In this document: in pieces, positions 1-8,508 of the stretch
Numbering within the stretch: the first letter of the stretch is position 1
How the letters are laid out: every line of letters starts with the position of its first letter
NCBI RefSeq assembly: GCF_000961095.1
Contig: NZ_CP011058.1
Location: 2,137,001 to 2,201,000 of the forward strand
Length of the DNA stretch: 64,000 bases
Source of the DNA: Paenibacillus beijingensis
GTDB lineage: Bacteria; Bacillota; Bacilli; Paenibacillales; Paenibacillaceae
Reading direction: 5' to 3'
Made by a program: the position numbers and the translations under genes
The notes under the pieces: model-generated
The model's input: only the letters and a program-made list of their open reading frames with translations
Databases searched by the model: none
Told to the model about the DNA's origin: nothing

Positions 1-114
1 TACGGTGTTCCCGTTTTCGATACGGCTGCGGCGACCTTGTGGCAGACGCTTCGGTTGTCCGGACTGGACAATGCGGGCATACAAGGCTGGGGACGGCTGC
101 TCGCGGGCAAATAA
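1..114 (+). CDS. C-terminal end of an Asp/Glu racemase / maleate isomerase-like protein (partial)
   Basis: Only the last 37 codons are present; the gene starts before the window. The frame is open from base 1 to a TAA at 112-114. The visible tail has a G-x-P-V-x-D element, then ATLWQTLRLSGL, and ends WGRLLAGK. I know this pattern from the C-terminus of the maleate cis-trans isomerase / arylmalonate decarboxylase branch of the Asp/Glu racemase superfamily, where a T/SxxALLW(H)xLRLxGI stretch is followed by G(F/Y)GRLL. The catalytic cysteines lie outside the window, so isomerase, decarboxylase and racemase cannot be told apart. It is convergent with the LysR gene and may belong to the same catabolic theme as the amidase operon beyond it. 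Confidence 0.55.
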   Translation, partial: YGVPVFDTAAATLWQTLRLSGLDNAGIQGWGRLLAGK

Positions 115-141
115 GAGGTACAACAATATACGGTAGAAGGC

Positions 142-1149
142 TTAATCCCTTCTACCGTATATTTGGCTTGTATCGGAACTGACTTGCAAGAGATGACGGT
201 AAGGGAAAGAAGCAGGATAGATCATCTGGATCGTTCGGGACGGATAATCCTTGCCCAGACGATAAATTTGGAATGGAACCGTTTCATGCTGCAATAGGCT
301 CGGTAAGTCATCCGGCCCATAGAGAGAGTGAAAGAATTCCATCGTATCGTACATGAATGAGCTCGGACAGATGGTGTAGCCCAGCCCGTCGGAAACCATT
401 TTAAGAATGATGCCCGTATCGTTAATATTGCGAATATCCTTCGGAACATTCCCCATTAATTTCAACATCACTTCATTAATCATCAATCGCAGCGGCTGAT
501 TGGAATAGAAGACGAAGAATGTCTTGTCGAGCAATGCAGCCATGCCTTCAGAATTGTCGATATCCAGCCTGTCTTCGTTTTTGGGACCGAGCAGCAGCAT
601 CTCGTCGCGCATGATCGGGATGGATTCGAGCCCTTGCTTTGGCTCGAAGTAGGGAACGATACCCAAATCGATGTCTCCGAGCTGGAGCAATTGCAGGATC
701 ACTTCGTTCGAATCCGACAGCATGTGGTACTTCAGGTTCGGATCCAAGCTGCGCAGGCGGTTCGTAATCGGTTTGAACAACGTCCATCCGAGCGGGACCG
801 CAATGCCGACCTTCAGGTTGTTGCCATTGTCGGCGAACGTTTCGCCGATGTCATCCAGCTCCGGATGAAGCAATTTGATCTGATTGATCAAGCTGGAGTT
901 GTCTTCGAATTTCGACATTGCATTCATTTGTTGAATCGCCTTTGCGGCATTATGAATAATCGAAGCGCCTTGCTTGGTCAATTTGACCCCGCTTCGAGTT
1001 CGTTCCAATAAAACGAATCCAAGCTCTTGTTCCAGCTTTTTAATTCGGATGGTCAACGCGGGTTGAGATAAATGCAATACCTGTGATGCTTTGGATATAC
1101 TTTTCTCTCGGACGACCGTAACCAAAGCATGCAAATCCATCAAGTCCAT
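142..1149 (-). CDS. LysR-family transcriptional regulator
   Basis: The protein has 335 residues, the usual LysR length. Residues 1-65 form the winged helix-turn-helix (HALVTVVREKSISKASQVLH, then SQPALTIRIKKLEQELG), and residues about 110-310 form the periplasmic-binding-like effector domain. The start at 1149 is preceded by AGAGGGGTGAG with suitable spacing; a second ATG three codons in is possible. The gene is divergent from the amidase/Dpp operon starting at 1417, the classical arrangement for a LysR activator of a catabolic operon that also represses itself. The inducer is not predictable from sequence. A short inverted repeat in the shared intergenic region (1337-1356) is a candidate binding site. 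Confidence 0.95.
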   Translation of the reverse strand: MDLMDLHALVTVVREKSISKASQVLHLSQPALTIRIKKLEQELGFVLLERTRSGVKLTKQGASIIHNAAKAIQQMNAMSKFEDNSSLINQIKLLHPELDDIGETFADNGNNLKVGIAVPLGWTLFKPITNRLRSLDPNLKYHMLSDSNEVILQLLQLGDIDLGIVPYFEPKQGLESIPIMRDEMLLLGPKNEDRLDIDNSEGMAALLDKTFFVFYSNQPLRLMINEVMLKLMGNVPKDIRNINDTGIILKMVSDGLGYTICPSSFMYDTMEFFHSLYGPDDLPSLLQHETVPFQIYRLGKDYPSRTIQMIYPASFPYRHLLQVSSDTSQIYGRRD

Positions 1150-1336
1150 GGTCTCACCCCTCTTGCATTTTCTTTATCCATTATACATTTTTCTTGACTA
1201 TTTTTGAACGTCAGGGACGGGCATTTCCGGCATAAGAGACGCTCATTTCGCCGAGTTTGGCAATCGCTGCGAAGCAGCCCTGCAGACGTTATATTTAATT
1301 TTTTTATTATTCAACCCTTTATGAAGTATGATAATG

Positions 1337-1356
1337 TGTTGTCAGAAATGATAACA
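1337..1356. promoter_or_regulatory. Candidate LysR operator in the 267-bp divergent intergenic region
   Basis: The bases read TGTTGTCA, GAAA, TGATAACA, an inverted repeat of 8-bp arms with one mismatch. It sits about 60 bp before the amidase start, where an activator would be expected to bind. An additional ATGATAA lies just upstream, so there may be more than one site. The rest of 1150-1416 is AT-rich and shows no gene. Assignment to the LysR protein rests on position only. Confidence 0.35.
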
Positions 1357-1416
1357 TACCTCCAGACGCTTACGCAGACTTCGGAAGCAGACAACTGGTT
1401 GGAGTGAGGAGAGCTA

Positions 1417-2859
1417 TTGAGTATGGTAAGATTATATGCCCTGACAGGGGCGCAGCAAGCAAAACTGGTACGTGATCGCGAAGTGTCGCCGGTTGAAATC
1501 GTCGGGCAGGTGTTCGACCGAATTCATAGACTAAATCCGGTGCTGAACGCTTTCTGTCAGCTGGATGAAGAACATGCAATGGCAGCGGCGAAACAAGCGG
1601 AACAGCAAATTATGAACGGCGAAGAAGTCGGGCCGCTTCACGGCGTTCCCTTCCACGTCAAGGACTTGGTGCTGACGAAAGGAATTCGCACCGCTTTCGG
1701 TTCAAAGGCATTTGAGAATTACATTCCGGATGAAGATGACATCAGCGTGGAACGTTTGAAGAATGCCGGCGGCATTGTCGTCGGGAAGACAAACGTTCCG
1801 GAGTTCGGTTATCGGGGCATTAACAAGGTATTTGGCAATATCCGCAATCCATGGAACACCGAACTGACCCCGGGCGGTTCCAGCGGCGGTTCCGCTGTCG
1901 CAGTCGTAACGGGCATGGGCTCGCTGACGGTCGGCAGCGACGGCGGCGGTTCGATCCGCAATCCTGCAAGCTTGACGGGCGTTTACGGGTTTAAGCCATC
2001 CTTCGGCCGGGTGCCGCTGTATCCTGGCTGCCGTGATCCGAAATTTCCGGGCGGAAGCAGCTGGGAAACGCTTGAGGTTATCGGGCCGTTGACACGTACT
2101 GTGGAAGACAGCGCACTGATGCTGAGCATTATGAGCGGACCGAGCCACATGGACCGGCACAGCCTTCCGGGCACGCTCGACTACATGAAGATCATTCAGA
2201 ATAAAGACATTAAAGATCTGCGAATCGCATGGAGCGTCGATGCCGGTTATGCGACGGTCGATCCGGAAGTGCGCCGCATTACATTAGAAGCGGTGAAAGT
2301 ATTTGAACAACTGGGCTGCCATGTTGAAGAGACGCATCCCGGAATCTCCAACCCGTCTCAATACTTCGCCGGATTGATTGCCCGTGATACGGATTTCGCC
2401 GGACTGCGGAAGATGGCGCAAGAATATGGCGACTACATGGATCCGAATTTCGTGAATACCGTCAACCGGGTATGGACGGACGATCAGCTCACCTCAGCGG
2501 CAATGGACAGACAAGCGATCAACATTACGATGAGAAGATTTATGGAAAATTATGATTTGTTGATTGTTCCTGCACTGTTTGCCCCGGCATTCAAGGTTGG
2601 CACTTACGGCCCGACGGAAATCGACGGCAGGAGCGTGCCGGACAACCACTGGTCTTCCTTTAACTGCATCGCCAATATCACCGGCTTCCCGGCAGCTTCT
2701 CTTCCTGCAGGGTGGACGAATACCGGACTTCCGGTCGGCTTGCAATTGATCGGCGGACATTTGGCAGACGAAGTTGTCCTGCGTGCTTCCAGCGCCTTCG
2801 AAGAGGCTCGTCCGTGGCTGCCGCAATTGAACGCACTGGTTGAACGTTACGACGCTTAA
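1417..2859 (+). CDS. Amidase, amidase-signature family
   Basis: The 480-residue protein has the complete amidase-signature fold. The catalytic Lys is at about K82 (PFHVKDLVLTKG), the Gly/Ser motif GGSSGGSA spans 153-160 and supplies the bridging Ser, and the nucleophile is S179 in GSDGGGSIRNPA. The family hydrolyses carboxamides by a Ser-cisSer-Lys mechanism; substrates range from simple amides to Glu-tRNA. Without GatC or GatB neighbours this is a catabolic amidase. The start is a TTG at 1417 just after GTGAGGAGAG; an ATG at 1423 in the same frame is the alternative. It is the first gene of an operon with an oligopeptide-type importer and a cyclic amidohydrolase, so its substrate is probably an imported amide or an amide released by that hydrolase. 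Confidence 0.93.
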   Translation: MSMVRLYALTGAQQAKLVRDREVSPVEIVGQVFDRIHRLNPVLNAFCQLDEEHAMAAAKQAEQQIMNGEEVGPLHGVPFHVKDLVLTKGIRTAFGSKAFENYIPDEDDISVERLKNAGGIVVGKTNVPEFGYRGINKVFGNIRNPWNTELTPGGSSGGSAVAVVTGMGSLTVGSDGGGSIRNPASLTGVYGFKPSFGRVPLYPGCRDPKFPGGSSWETLEVIGPLTRTVEDSALMLSIMSGPSHMDRHSLPGTLDYMKIIQNKDIKDLRIAWSVDAGYATVDPEVRRITLEAVKVFEQLGCHVEETHPGISNPSQYFAGLIARDTDFAGLRKMAQEYGDYMDPNFVNTVNRVWTDDQLTSAAMDRQAINITMRRFMENYDLLIVPALFAPAFKVGTYGPTEIDGRSVPDNHWSSFNCIANITGFPAASLPAGWTNTGLPVGLQLIGGHLADEVVLRASSAFEEARPWLPQLNALVERYDA

Positions 2860-2907
2860 GCAAAGCATCATGACGGTTAAACTGAAGCTCGAATATGTAC
2901 AAGGAGG

Positions 2908-3927
2908 GTGAGGGAGATAGCTCTCTATATACTGCGCAGACTGCTCTATATGATTCCGGTCCTTATCGGAATTGTATTCATCACGTTCTTTCTTACCCGA
3001 ATCCTTCCGGGGGATCCCGCCTTGATGATCGCCGGTACGGAAGCTCCCGATGATGTTCTGGAGAAGATCCGCAACGATATGGGTTTGAATGAGCCCCTGT
3101 ATCTGCAATTTATCCATTATGTCGCCCGATTGTTTCAAGGGGACTTCGGTTTTGCCTGGCATACGGGCCACAGCGTGTTGTCCGACTTTGCGACCCGCCT
3201 GCCGGCAACCATTGAGCTGACGCTGGCCAGCTTCATCGTTGCGCTTGTTATTGCGCTTCCGGTCGGAATCATTGCGGCAACGAAGAAAGAATCGATCGTC
3301 GACCATATTTCTCGGGTGTTCTCTTTGATCGGATCTTGCGTTCCTTCGTTCTGGCTGGCTCTCATTCTGATTTATGTGTTTTACTCCAGATTGAACTGGT
3401 TCCCTGCACCTCTGGGGAGATTGGGGAACGGCATCAGTCCACCGACGTCTATAACCGGCTTGTATGTCGTCGACAGCCTGCTCACATGGAACATTCCGGT
3501 GCTCGGACAAGCACTCGCCCATCTCGCTCTGCCTGCGATTGTGCTCAGCACCGGGATGATGGCTATTATTTCCCGGATGGTGAGATCGAGCATGCTGGAG
3601 GTTATCAGCCAAGATTTCATCCGCACGGCAAGAGCCAAAGGAATTTATGAACGTACGGTTGTGATGAAGCATGCGCTCGTTAACGCACTGCTCCCGACGT
3701 TGACCGTTATCGGCGTGCAGTTCGGTCTCTTGCTGGGCGGCGCCGTCGTGACGGAGACGATCTTCTCCTGGCCGGGTGTGGGCAGCTATATTACCGAGTC
3801 CATTCTCGCGACGGATTATGCGCCCATCCAGGCATTTACCCTGATGAGCGCCTTGATCATCAGCTTTACGAATTTGGCGGTCGACGTGATTTACGGCTTG
3901 ATTGACCCACGAGTCCGCTATGATTGA
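2908..3927 (+). CDS. Peptide/nickel-type ABC transporter permease (DppB-like)
   Basis: This inner-membrane subunit of about 339 residues begins YILRRLLYMIPVLIGIVF, the hallmark N-terminus of DppB/OppB/NikB permeases. The binding-protein-dependent permease (EAA-loop) region lies near DFIRTARAKGI, and the C-terminal signature TETIFSWPGVGSYI is present. It pairs with the next gene to form the membrane channel. The start is odd: an AGGAGG at 2902-2907 directly abuts the GTG used here, leaving no spacer, while an ATA codon at 2917 lies at the ideal distance. No normal start codon is well placed, so the true N-terminus is uncertain by a few residues. Confidence 0.93.
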   Translation: MREIALYILRRLLYMIPVLIGIVFITFFLTRILPGDPALMIAGTEAPDDVLEKIRNDMGLNEPLYLQFIHYVARLFQGDFGFAWHTGHSVLSDFATRLPATIELTLASFIVALVIALPVGIIAATKKESIVDHISRVFSLIGSCVPSFWLALILIYVFYSRLNWFPAPLGRLGNGISPPTSITGLYVVDSLLTWNIPVLGQALAHLALPAIVLSTGMMAIISRMVRSSMLEVISQDFIRTARAKGIYERTVVMKHALVNALLPTLTVIGVQFGLLLGGAVVTETIFSWPGVGSYITESILATDYAPIQAFTLMSALIISFTNLAVDVIYGLIDPRVRYD

Positions 3928-3954
3928 CGAACTTCGGTTTAAGGAGGTGACACC

Positions 3955-4866
3955 ATGGAGAAAACAATAGCTTCCGCCTCGATGGCCGAGTCATCCGGGG
4001 AACAGCGGCGCAAGCCGGCAGGCTTTACCCGATTGCTCCTCCGCAATCGCCTGTCCGTGATCGGACTGCTGCTCATTGTCGTTTGGATTGCCCTGGCTCT
4101 GCTGGCGCCGCTGATTACCCCCTACTCTCCTATCGAACCGGATGTGGCGAACAAGCTTATGCCTCCGAGCGCATCGCACTGGTTCGGAACGGACAACTTC
4201 GGCCGGGATATATTTACCCGTATTGCATACGGCGCCAAGTACACGATCTGGTCCGGCGTCGCGGCTGTCGCAATCTCTTTCTGCGTAGGAACCGTTCTCG
4301 GCGCGATCGCAGGCTACTACGGCGGCGTTCTCGGCAATGTCGTCATGCGTGTCATGGACATGTTCCTGGCCTTCCCTGCTCTGGTGCTCGCGATGGCGAT
4401 CGCCGCTTCGATCGGGCCGGGATTGACGAGCGCCATGATCGCGGTAAGCGTCGTCGGCATTCCGGAATATGTCCGGCTCATGTACGGGCAGACGATGCTT
4501 CTGCGGGAAAAGGAGTTCGTTGAAGCGGGCCGGGCGATCGGTTTGAAAAATTCGGTTATTTTGTTCCGCCATATCCTTCCCAATGCGCTCGCTCCCCTTA
4601 TCGTAAGAGCGACGCTGGGCATCGGTTTCGCCATTCTGATCTCCTCCAGCTTGAACTTCCTCGGGCTGGGCGTGAAGCCGCCTACTGCGGAGTGGGGGGC
4701 TATGATATCGGAAGGCCGGCGATACATCGTCTCGGGCGAATGGTGGATTGTTTCGTTCCCCGGGCTGGCCATTGCAACATCCATTTTGGGCTTCAATCTC
4801 ATTGGCGACGGTCTGCGGGACGTACTTGATCCGCGGCTCAGAACCAGCAGCGGCGCGAAGCGATAG
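3955..4866 (+). CDS. Peptide/nickel-type ABC transporter permease (DppC-like)
   Basis: The protein has 303 residues. A short charged cytoplasmic N-terminus is followed by the first membrane helix (SVIGLLLIVVWIALALLAPL), then the OppC N-terminal motif ending HWFGTDNFGRDIFTR, which is diagnostic of DppC/OppC. Several helices and the EAA loop follow (EAGRAIGLKNSVILFRHILP). The ATG at 3955 is preceded by AAGGAGGTGACACC, an excellent ribosome-binding site. It lies 27 bp after the DppB-like gene and should dimerise with it. The imported substrate class for this family is peptides, nickel chelates, opines or similar small amide compounds; the surrounding enzymes favour an amide-containing molecule. 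Confidence 0.95.
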   Translation: MEKTIASASMAESSGEQRRKPAGFTRLLLRNRLSVIGLLLIVVWIALALLAPLITPYSPIEPDVANKLMPPSASHWFGTDNFGRDIFTRIAYGAKYTIWSGVAAVAISFCVGTVLGAIAGYYGGVLGNVVMRVMDMFLAFPALVLAMAIAASIGPGLTSAMIAVSVVGIPEYVRLMYGQTMLLREKEFVEAGRAIGLKNSVILFRHILPNALAPLIVRATLGIGFAILISSSLNFLGLGVKPPTAEWGAMISEGRRYIVSGEWWIVSFPGLAIATSILGFNLIGDGLRDVLDPRLRTSSGAKR

Positions 4867-4905
4867 ATTCGGGAAAATCCGACAACAGATGAGGAGAGAA
4901 AAACA

Positions 4906-6501
4906 ATGAAGAAGTGGTGGGCAGGATTTTGGGCAGTCGTATTGGTTTTATCGCTGGTCGGTTGTTCCTCCGGCAAGAGCAATGATGCAGCAACTCCTTC
5001 AAGCAGTACCGGCAGTGCGAACAGCGGCAGCGGAGACAACAGCGCCGGTTCCAAAACGCTCACTGTCGCTTGGCAAGCCGTTGCAAGCACGCTTGACCCC
5101 GTTAACGCGACGTCCGACATTTTGGCCGTCAACGCTTATGACCGGCTGATCGGTTACGAAGTCAGTCCGGGGGACGGCGATGCAGCCAAAGCTTTCGGAC
5201 TGAAGCCAATGCTGGCGAAGAGCTGGACGATCTCCGAAGACGGCTTGACCTACACGTTCCAATTGCAAGACAATGCGAGCTTCCAAAGCGGCAACCCGGT
5301 TACGGCCAATTCGGTCAAATTCTCTCTGGAGCGCATGAGAGATTCCGCAACGGGCGGTTTCACATACGGCTTGACGCAAATTGAGAGCATCACGGTTCAA
5401 GATGACAAGACTATCGTCCTGAAGCTGAAAAAAGCGAATCCGAAACTGCTGCAAATGCTCGCCATGTATTGGTTCTCCATCCTCGACGACAAGCTCGTTC
5501 AAGAAAAAGGCGATGCCTACGTCAACGACCATGCCGTCGGTTCCGGTCCGTACATCATCGAGAAATGGGATCCGTCGAGCGAAGTTATTTTCAAAGCGAA
5601 CAAAAACTACTGGGCGGGCGCTCCTAAGATTGATCAAATTACGATGAAGTACATTAAAGAAGCATCCAACCGCCTCATGCTGCTGAAGAACGGCGACATC
5701 GACGTATCGATTGAACTGCCGCCGAAAGACTTGAAGGACCTTAAGTCCGCGACGAACCTGACGGTTCACTCCAACAGCAGCAACCGGATCTTGTTCCTGG
5801 CGATGAACATGAATAAAGAGCCTTTTACCAACCCGAAAGTACGTCAAGCGCTCTCTTACGCCGTACCTTACGATCAGCTGATTGAGGACGTGATGTTTAA
5901 TGAAGCGCGTCCGATGAGAAGCTCCGTACCGAGCAACACGCCGGGCTCCACGGACGAGGGGTACGAATATCGCTACGATCTGGACAAAGCGAAGCAACTT
6001 CTGACCGAAGCCGGCTTTCCGAACGGATTCAACTTCGACCTAACTGTTGGTTCGGGCTACCCGGACTGGGATGACGATGCCATTCTGCTGCAAGCATCCT
6101 TCGCGAAAATCGGCGTCAATATGAACATCAAAAACGTTGCCCGTCCGCAATTCCTGGAAATGCAAAAACAAAGGACGATGGACGCTTATATCTCCAGATG
6201 GACTTCCATGGTGTACGATCCGAGCTGGCACTTGGGATTGCTGATGGACAGCAAGGGAACGGGCAACTACCACGGCTACAACAACCCGACAGTAGACCAG
6301 CTGCTGCAGCAGGCGAATGATGAAAGAGATGAAACGAAACGGATGGCGCTGTATCACCAAGCCCAGAAGATCATTACGGCGGATGCGCCTTGGCTGTACC
6401 TGTACCAATACAACCGGATCGTCGGCGTCAGCAACAACGTTACGGGCTACAAGTTCTATCCGGACGAATTCATTCGTTTCGCCGACCTGGACAAGGCGTA
6501 A
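4906..6501 (+). CDS. Family 5 extracellular solute-binding lipoprotein (DppA/OppA-like)
   Basis: The protein has 531 residues. A lipoprotein signal peptide ends in the lipobox LVGC, so the mature protein is anchored to the outer face of the membrane through Cys20. A Ser/Gly/Asn-rich linker follows, then the family 5 fold (LAKSWTISEDGLTYTFQLQD at about 102-121, and GSGPYIIEKWDP). Family 5 proteins deliver peptides and peptide-like ligands to Dpp/Opp-type channels. The ATG at 4906 follows GAGGAGAG. It is embedded between the permeases and the two ATPases, so the transporter is complete in one operon. The ligand cannot be read from sequence. Confidence 0.95.
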   Translation: MKKWWAGFWAVVLVLSLVGCSSGKSNDAATPSSSTGSANSGSGDNSAGSKTLTVAWQAVASTLDPVNATSDILAVNAYDRLIGYEVSPGDGDAAKAFGLKPMLAKSWTISEDGLTYTFQLQDNASFQSGNPVTANSVKFSLERMRDSATGGFTYGLTQIESITVQDDKTIVLKLKKANPKLLQMLAMYWFSILDDKLVQEKGDAYVNDHAVGSGPYIIEKWDPSSEVIFKANKNYWAGAPKIDQITMKYIKEASNRLMLLKNGDIDVSIELPPKDLKDLKSATNLTVHSNSSNRILFLAMNMNKEPFTNPKVRQALSYAVPYDQLIEDVMFNEARPMRSSVPSNTPGSTDEGYEYRYDLDKAKQLLTEAGFPNGFNFDLTVGSGYPDWDDDAILLQASFAKIGVNMNIKNVARPQFLEMQKQRTMDAYISRWTSMVYDPSWHLGLLMDSKGTGNYHGYNNPTVDQLLQQANDERDETKRMALYHQAQKIITADAPWLYLYQYNRIVGVSNNVTGYKFYPDEFIRFADLDKA

Positions 6502-6545
6502 CAGCCGCCGTCAATCATCCGAGAATTCCACAGGGAGGTTAGCCG

Positions 6546-7523
6546 ATGAGCGCCTTGCTTGAAGTAAAGGATTTAAAGACAGAATTTCTTACCGGCAACG
6601 GACCTGTACGCGTCGTTGACGGAGTCGATCTTGTGTTGAACAAGGGCGAAACATTGGGTGTCGTCGGTGAATCCGGGTGCGGCAAAAGCGTGACCTCCAT
6701 GTCGATTATGGGATTGCTTCCGAAAGGGCAAAGCCGCATTGCAGGCGGAGATATCCGCTTCCGCGATCAAAGCCTGCTCTCTCTGTCCGCGAAGGAAATG
6801 CGGCAAGTCCGCGGCAACCGGATTGCGATGATTTTTCAGGAACCGATGACGTCCTTGAATCCGGTTTTCAAAATCGGGAACCAAATCAGCGAAGCGCTTC
6901 GCTTCCATAAGAACATCAGCAAAAAAGAAGCGTGGAGCCAAGCGGTCGGGATGCTGAAGAAAGTCGGCATCCCCCGCCCCGAGCAAATTGCGCAGGAATA
7001 TCCCCATCAGCTGTCGGGCGGAATGCGGCAGCGCGTGATGATTTCGATGGCGATGGCCTGCAATCCCGAAGTGCTGATTGCCGACGAACCGACGACCGCG
7101 CTCGATGTCACGATCCAGGCGCAAATTCTTGAGCTCATGCGGGAACTGCAGCACGAGCAAGAAACGGCTATTATGCTGATTACTCATGATCTCGGCGTTG
7201 TGGCGGAAACGTGCCAGCGGGTTGTCGTCATGTATGCCGGACAAGTGGTGGAGGAGGCGGAGGTGGGGATGCTGTTCAAGCATCCTCTCCATCCTTACAC
7301 GAAAGGACTTCTAGGTTCTCTGCCTCAATTGGCCGGGGAGAAGAAGCGCCTCGAGCCCATTGTCGGCAGCGTGCCGACCCCGGGGAATATGCCGTCCGGC
7401 TGCCGGTTTGCACCGCGCTGTGCCTATCGAACAGATGCGTGCCTTGAAGCTCAGCCTGCTCTGCTTGAGGTTGATAAAGGGCATAAATGCAGCTGCATCC
7501 TATATCGGGAGGGAGAGCAATGA
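6546..7523 (+). CDS. Oligopeptide/dipeptide ABC transporter ATP-binding protein (DppD-like)
   Basis: The 325-residue ATPase has Walker A GESGCGKS at 41-48, a Q-loop in MIFQEPMTSLNP, the ABC signature LSGGMRQR, Walker B VLIADEPT followed by TALDVT, and a switch His in ITHDLG. The C-terminus carries the oligopeptide-transporter extension with clustered cysteines (GCRFAPRCAYRTDAC), which in this subfamily can bind an Fe-S cluster. The ATG follows CAGGGAGGTTAGCCG. Its stop overlaps the next start as ATGA, indicating translational coupling with the partner ATPase. It energises import through the two upstream permeases. Confidence 0.96.
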   Translation: MSALLEVKDLKTEFLTGNGPVRVVDGVDLVLNKGETLGVVGESGCGKSVTSMSIMGLLPKGQSRIAGGDIRFRDQSLLSLSAKEMRQVRGNRIAMIFQEPMTSLNPVFKIGNQISEALRFHKNISKKEAWSQAVGMLKKVGIPRPEQIAQEYPHQLSGGMRQRVMISMAMACNPEVLIADEPTTALDVTIQAQILELMRELQHEQETAIMLITHDLGVVAETCQRVVVMYAGQVVEEAEVGMLFKHPLHPYTKGLLGSLPQLAGEKKRLEPIVGSVPTPGNMPSGCRFAPRCAYRTDACLEAQPALLEVDKGHKCSCILYREGEQ

Positions 7524-8482
7524 GCGTCTTACTTGAAGTGCGCAACCTGAAGAAGCATTATCCCGTCCGCAAAGGATTTTTCGGCAGGACCGGTGCGGTT
7601 GTCAAAGCTGTTGACGGCGTTTCCCTGAGCATTGAAACCGGGGAAACGCTGGCAATTGTCGGAGAATCCGGCTGCGGGAAATCGACGATGGGCCGTTCGA
7701 TCCTGCGGCTGATTGAACCGACCGACGGCGAGATTCTGTTCGAGCAGGAAGACATTCGCAAGCTGAATCCCGAGCAGATGCGCCGGTTCCGTACGAAAAT
7801 GCAAATCGTATTCCAGGACCCGTACGCATCGCTTGATCCGCGGTGGACGATTCAAAAAATATTAGAAGAGCCCTTCCGGCTCTACGAGAAGCTTTCGGCT
7901 CCCGAATTGAAGGAACGGGTCGAACAATTGATGCAGGTGGTCGGCCTCTCCCCTTACCATGCCGACCGTTTCCCGCATGAGTTCTCGGGCGGCCAACGGC
8001 AGCGGATCGGCATTGCCCGCGCGCTGGCGCTCAAACCGCAATTCGTCGTATGCGACGAACCCGTATCCGCGCTGGACGTGTCCATACGGGCTCAGGTATT
8101 GAACCTGATGGAGGATTTGCAGGAGCAATATTCACTGACCTATATGTTCATCTCGCATGACCTCTCCGTCGTGAAATTCATCAGCGACCGCGTCGGCGTC
8201 ATGTACTTGGGCCGGCTGGTCGAACTGGCTCCTACGGATGAATTGTTTGCCGAGCCGCTTCATCCTTATACGAAAGCACTGATCTCGGCACTGCCGCTGC
8301 CGGATCCGGAAGCCAAGCGGGAGAGAATTATTCTGAGCGGAGACGTACCGAATCCGCAAAATCCTCCTTCCGGCTGCGCCTTCCATTCGCGCTGCCCGTC
8401 GGCCCGGCCGGAGTGCAAATCGGTCACGCCCGAGTGGAAGGAAGTGTCTCCGGGTCGAGGCGTAGCTTGTCTATTATACTGA
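7520..8482 (+). CDS. Oligopeptide/dipeptide ABC transporter ATP-binding protein (DppF-like)
   Basis: This is the second nucleotide-binding subunit, 320 residues, beginning MSVLLEVRNLKKHYPVRKG, typical of DppF/OppF. It has Walker A GESGCGKST, signature FSGGQRQRIGIARALAL, Walker B FVVCDEPVSALD, and the C-terminal CAFHSRCPSARPEC cluster. I chose the ATG at 7520, which overlaps the preceding stop (ATGA) and follows GGGAGAG, instead of an in-frame ATG 33 bases upstream inside the previous gene that has no ribosome-binding site. Together with the DppD-like protein it forms the heterodimeric motor of the importer. Confidence 0.95.
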   Translation: MSVLLEVRNLKKHYPVRKGFFGRTGAVVKAVDGVSLSIETGETLAIVGESGCGKSTMGRSILRLIEPTDGEILFEQEDIRKLNPEQMRRFRTKMQIVFQDPYASLDPRWTIQKILEEPFRLYEKLSAPELKERVEQLMQVVGLSPYHADRFPHEFSGGQRQRIGIARALALKPQFVVCDEPVSALDVSIRAQVLNLMEDLQEQYSLTYMFISHDLSVVKFISDRVGVMYLGRLVELAPTDELFAEPLHPYTKALISALPLPDPEAKRERIILSGDVPNPQNPPSGCAFHSRCPSARPECKSVTPEWKEVSPGRGVACLLY

Positions 8483-8508
8483 GTTTATCCCGAAGGAGAA
8501 AAGAAAAA

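Noticed and set aside
2494..3672. Long open frame on the minus strand (392 codons)
   Set aside because: It is antisense to the amidase and DppB genes, has no ribosome-binding site and no recognisable motif; high GC at codon third positions of the real genes keeps the opposite frame open.
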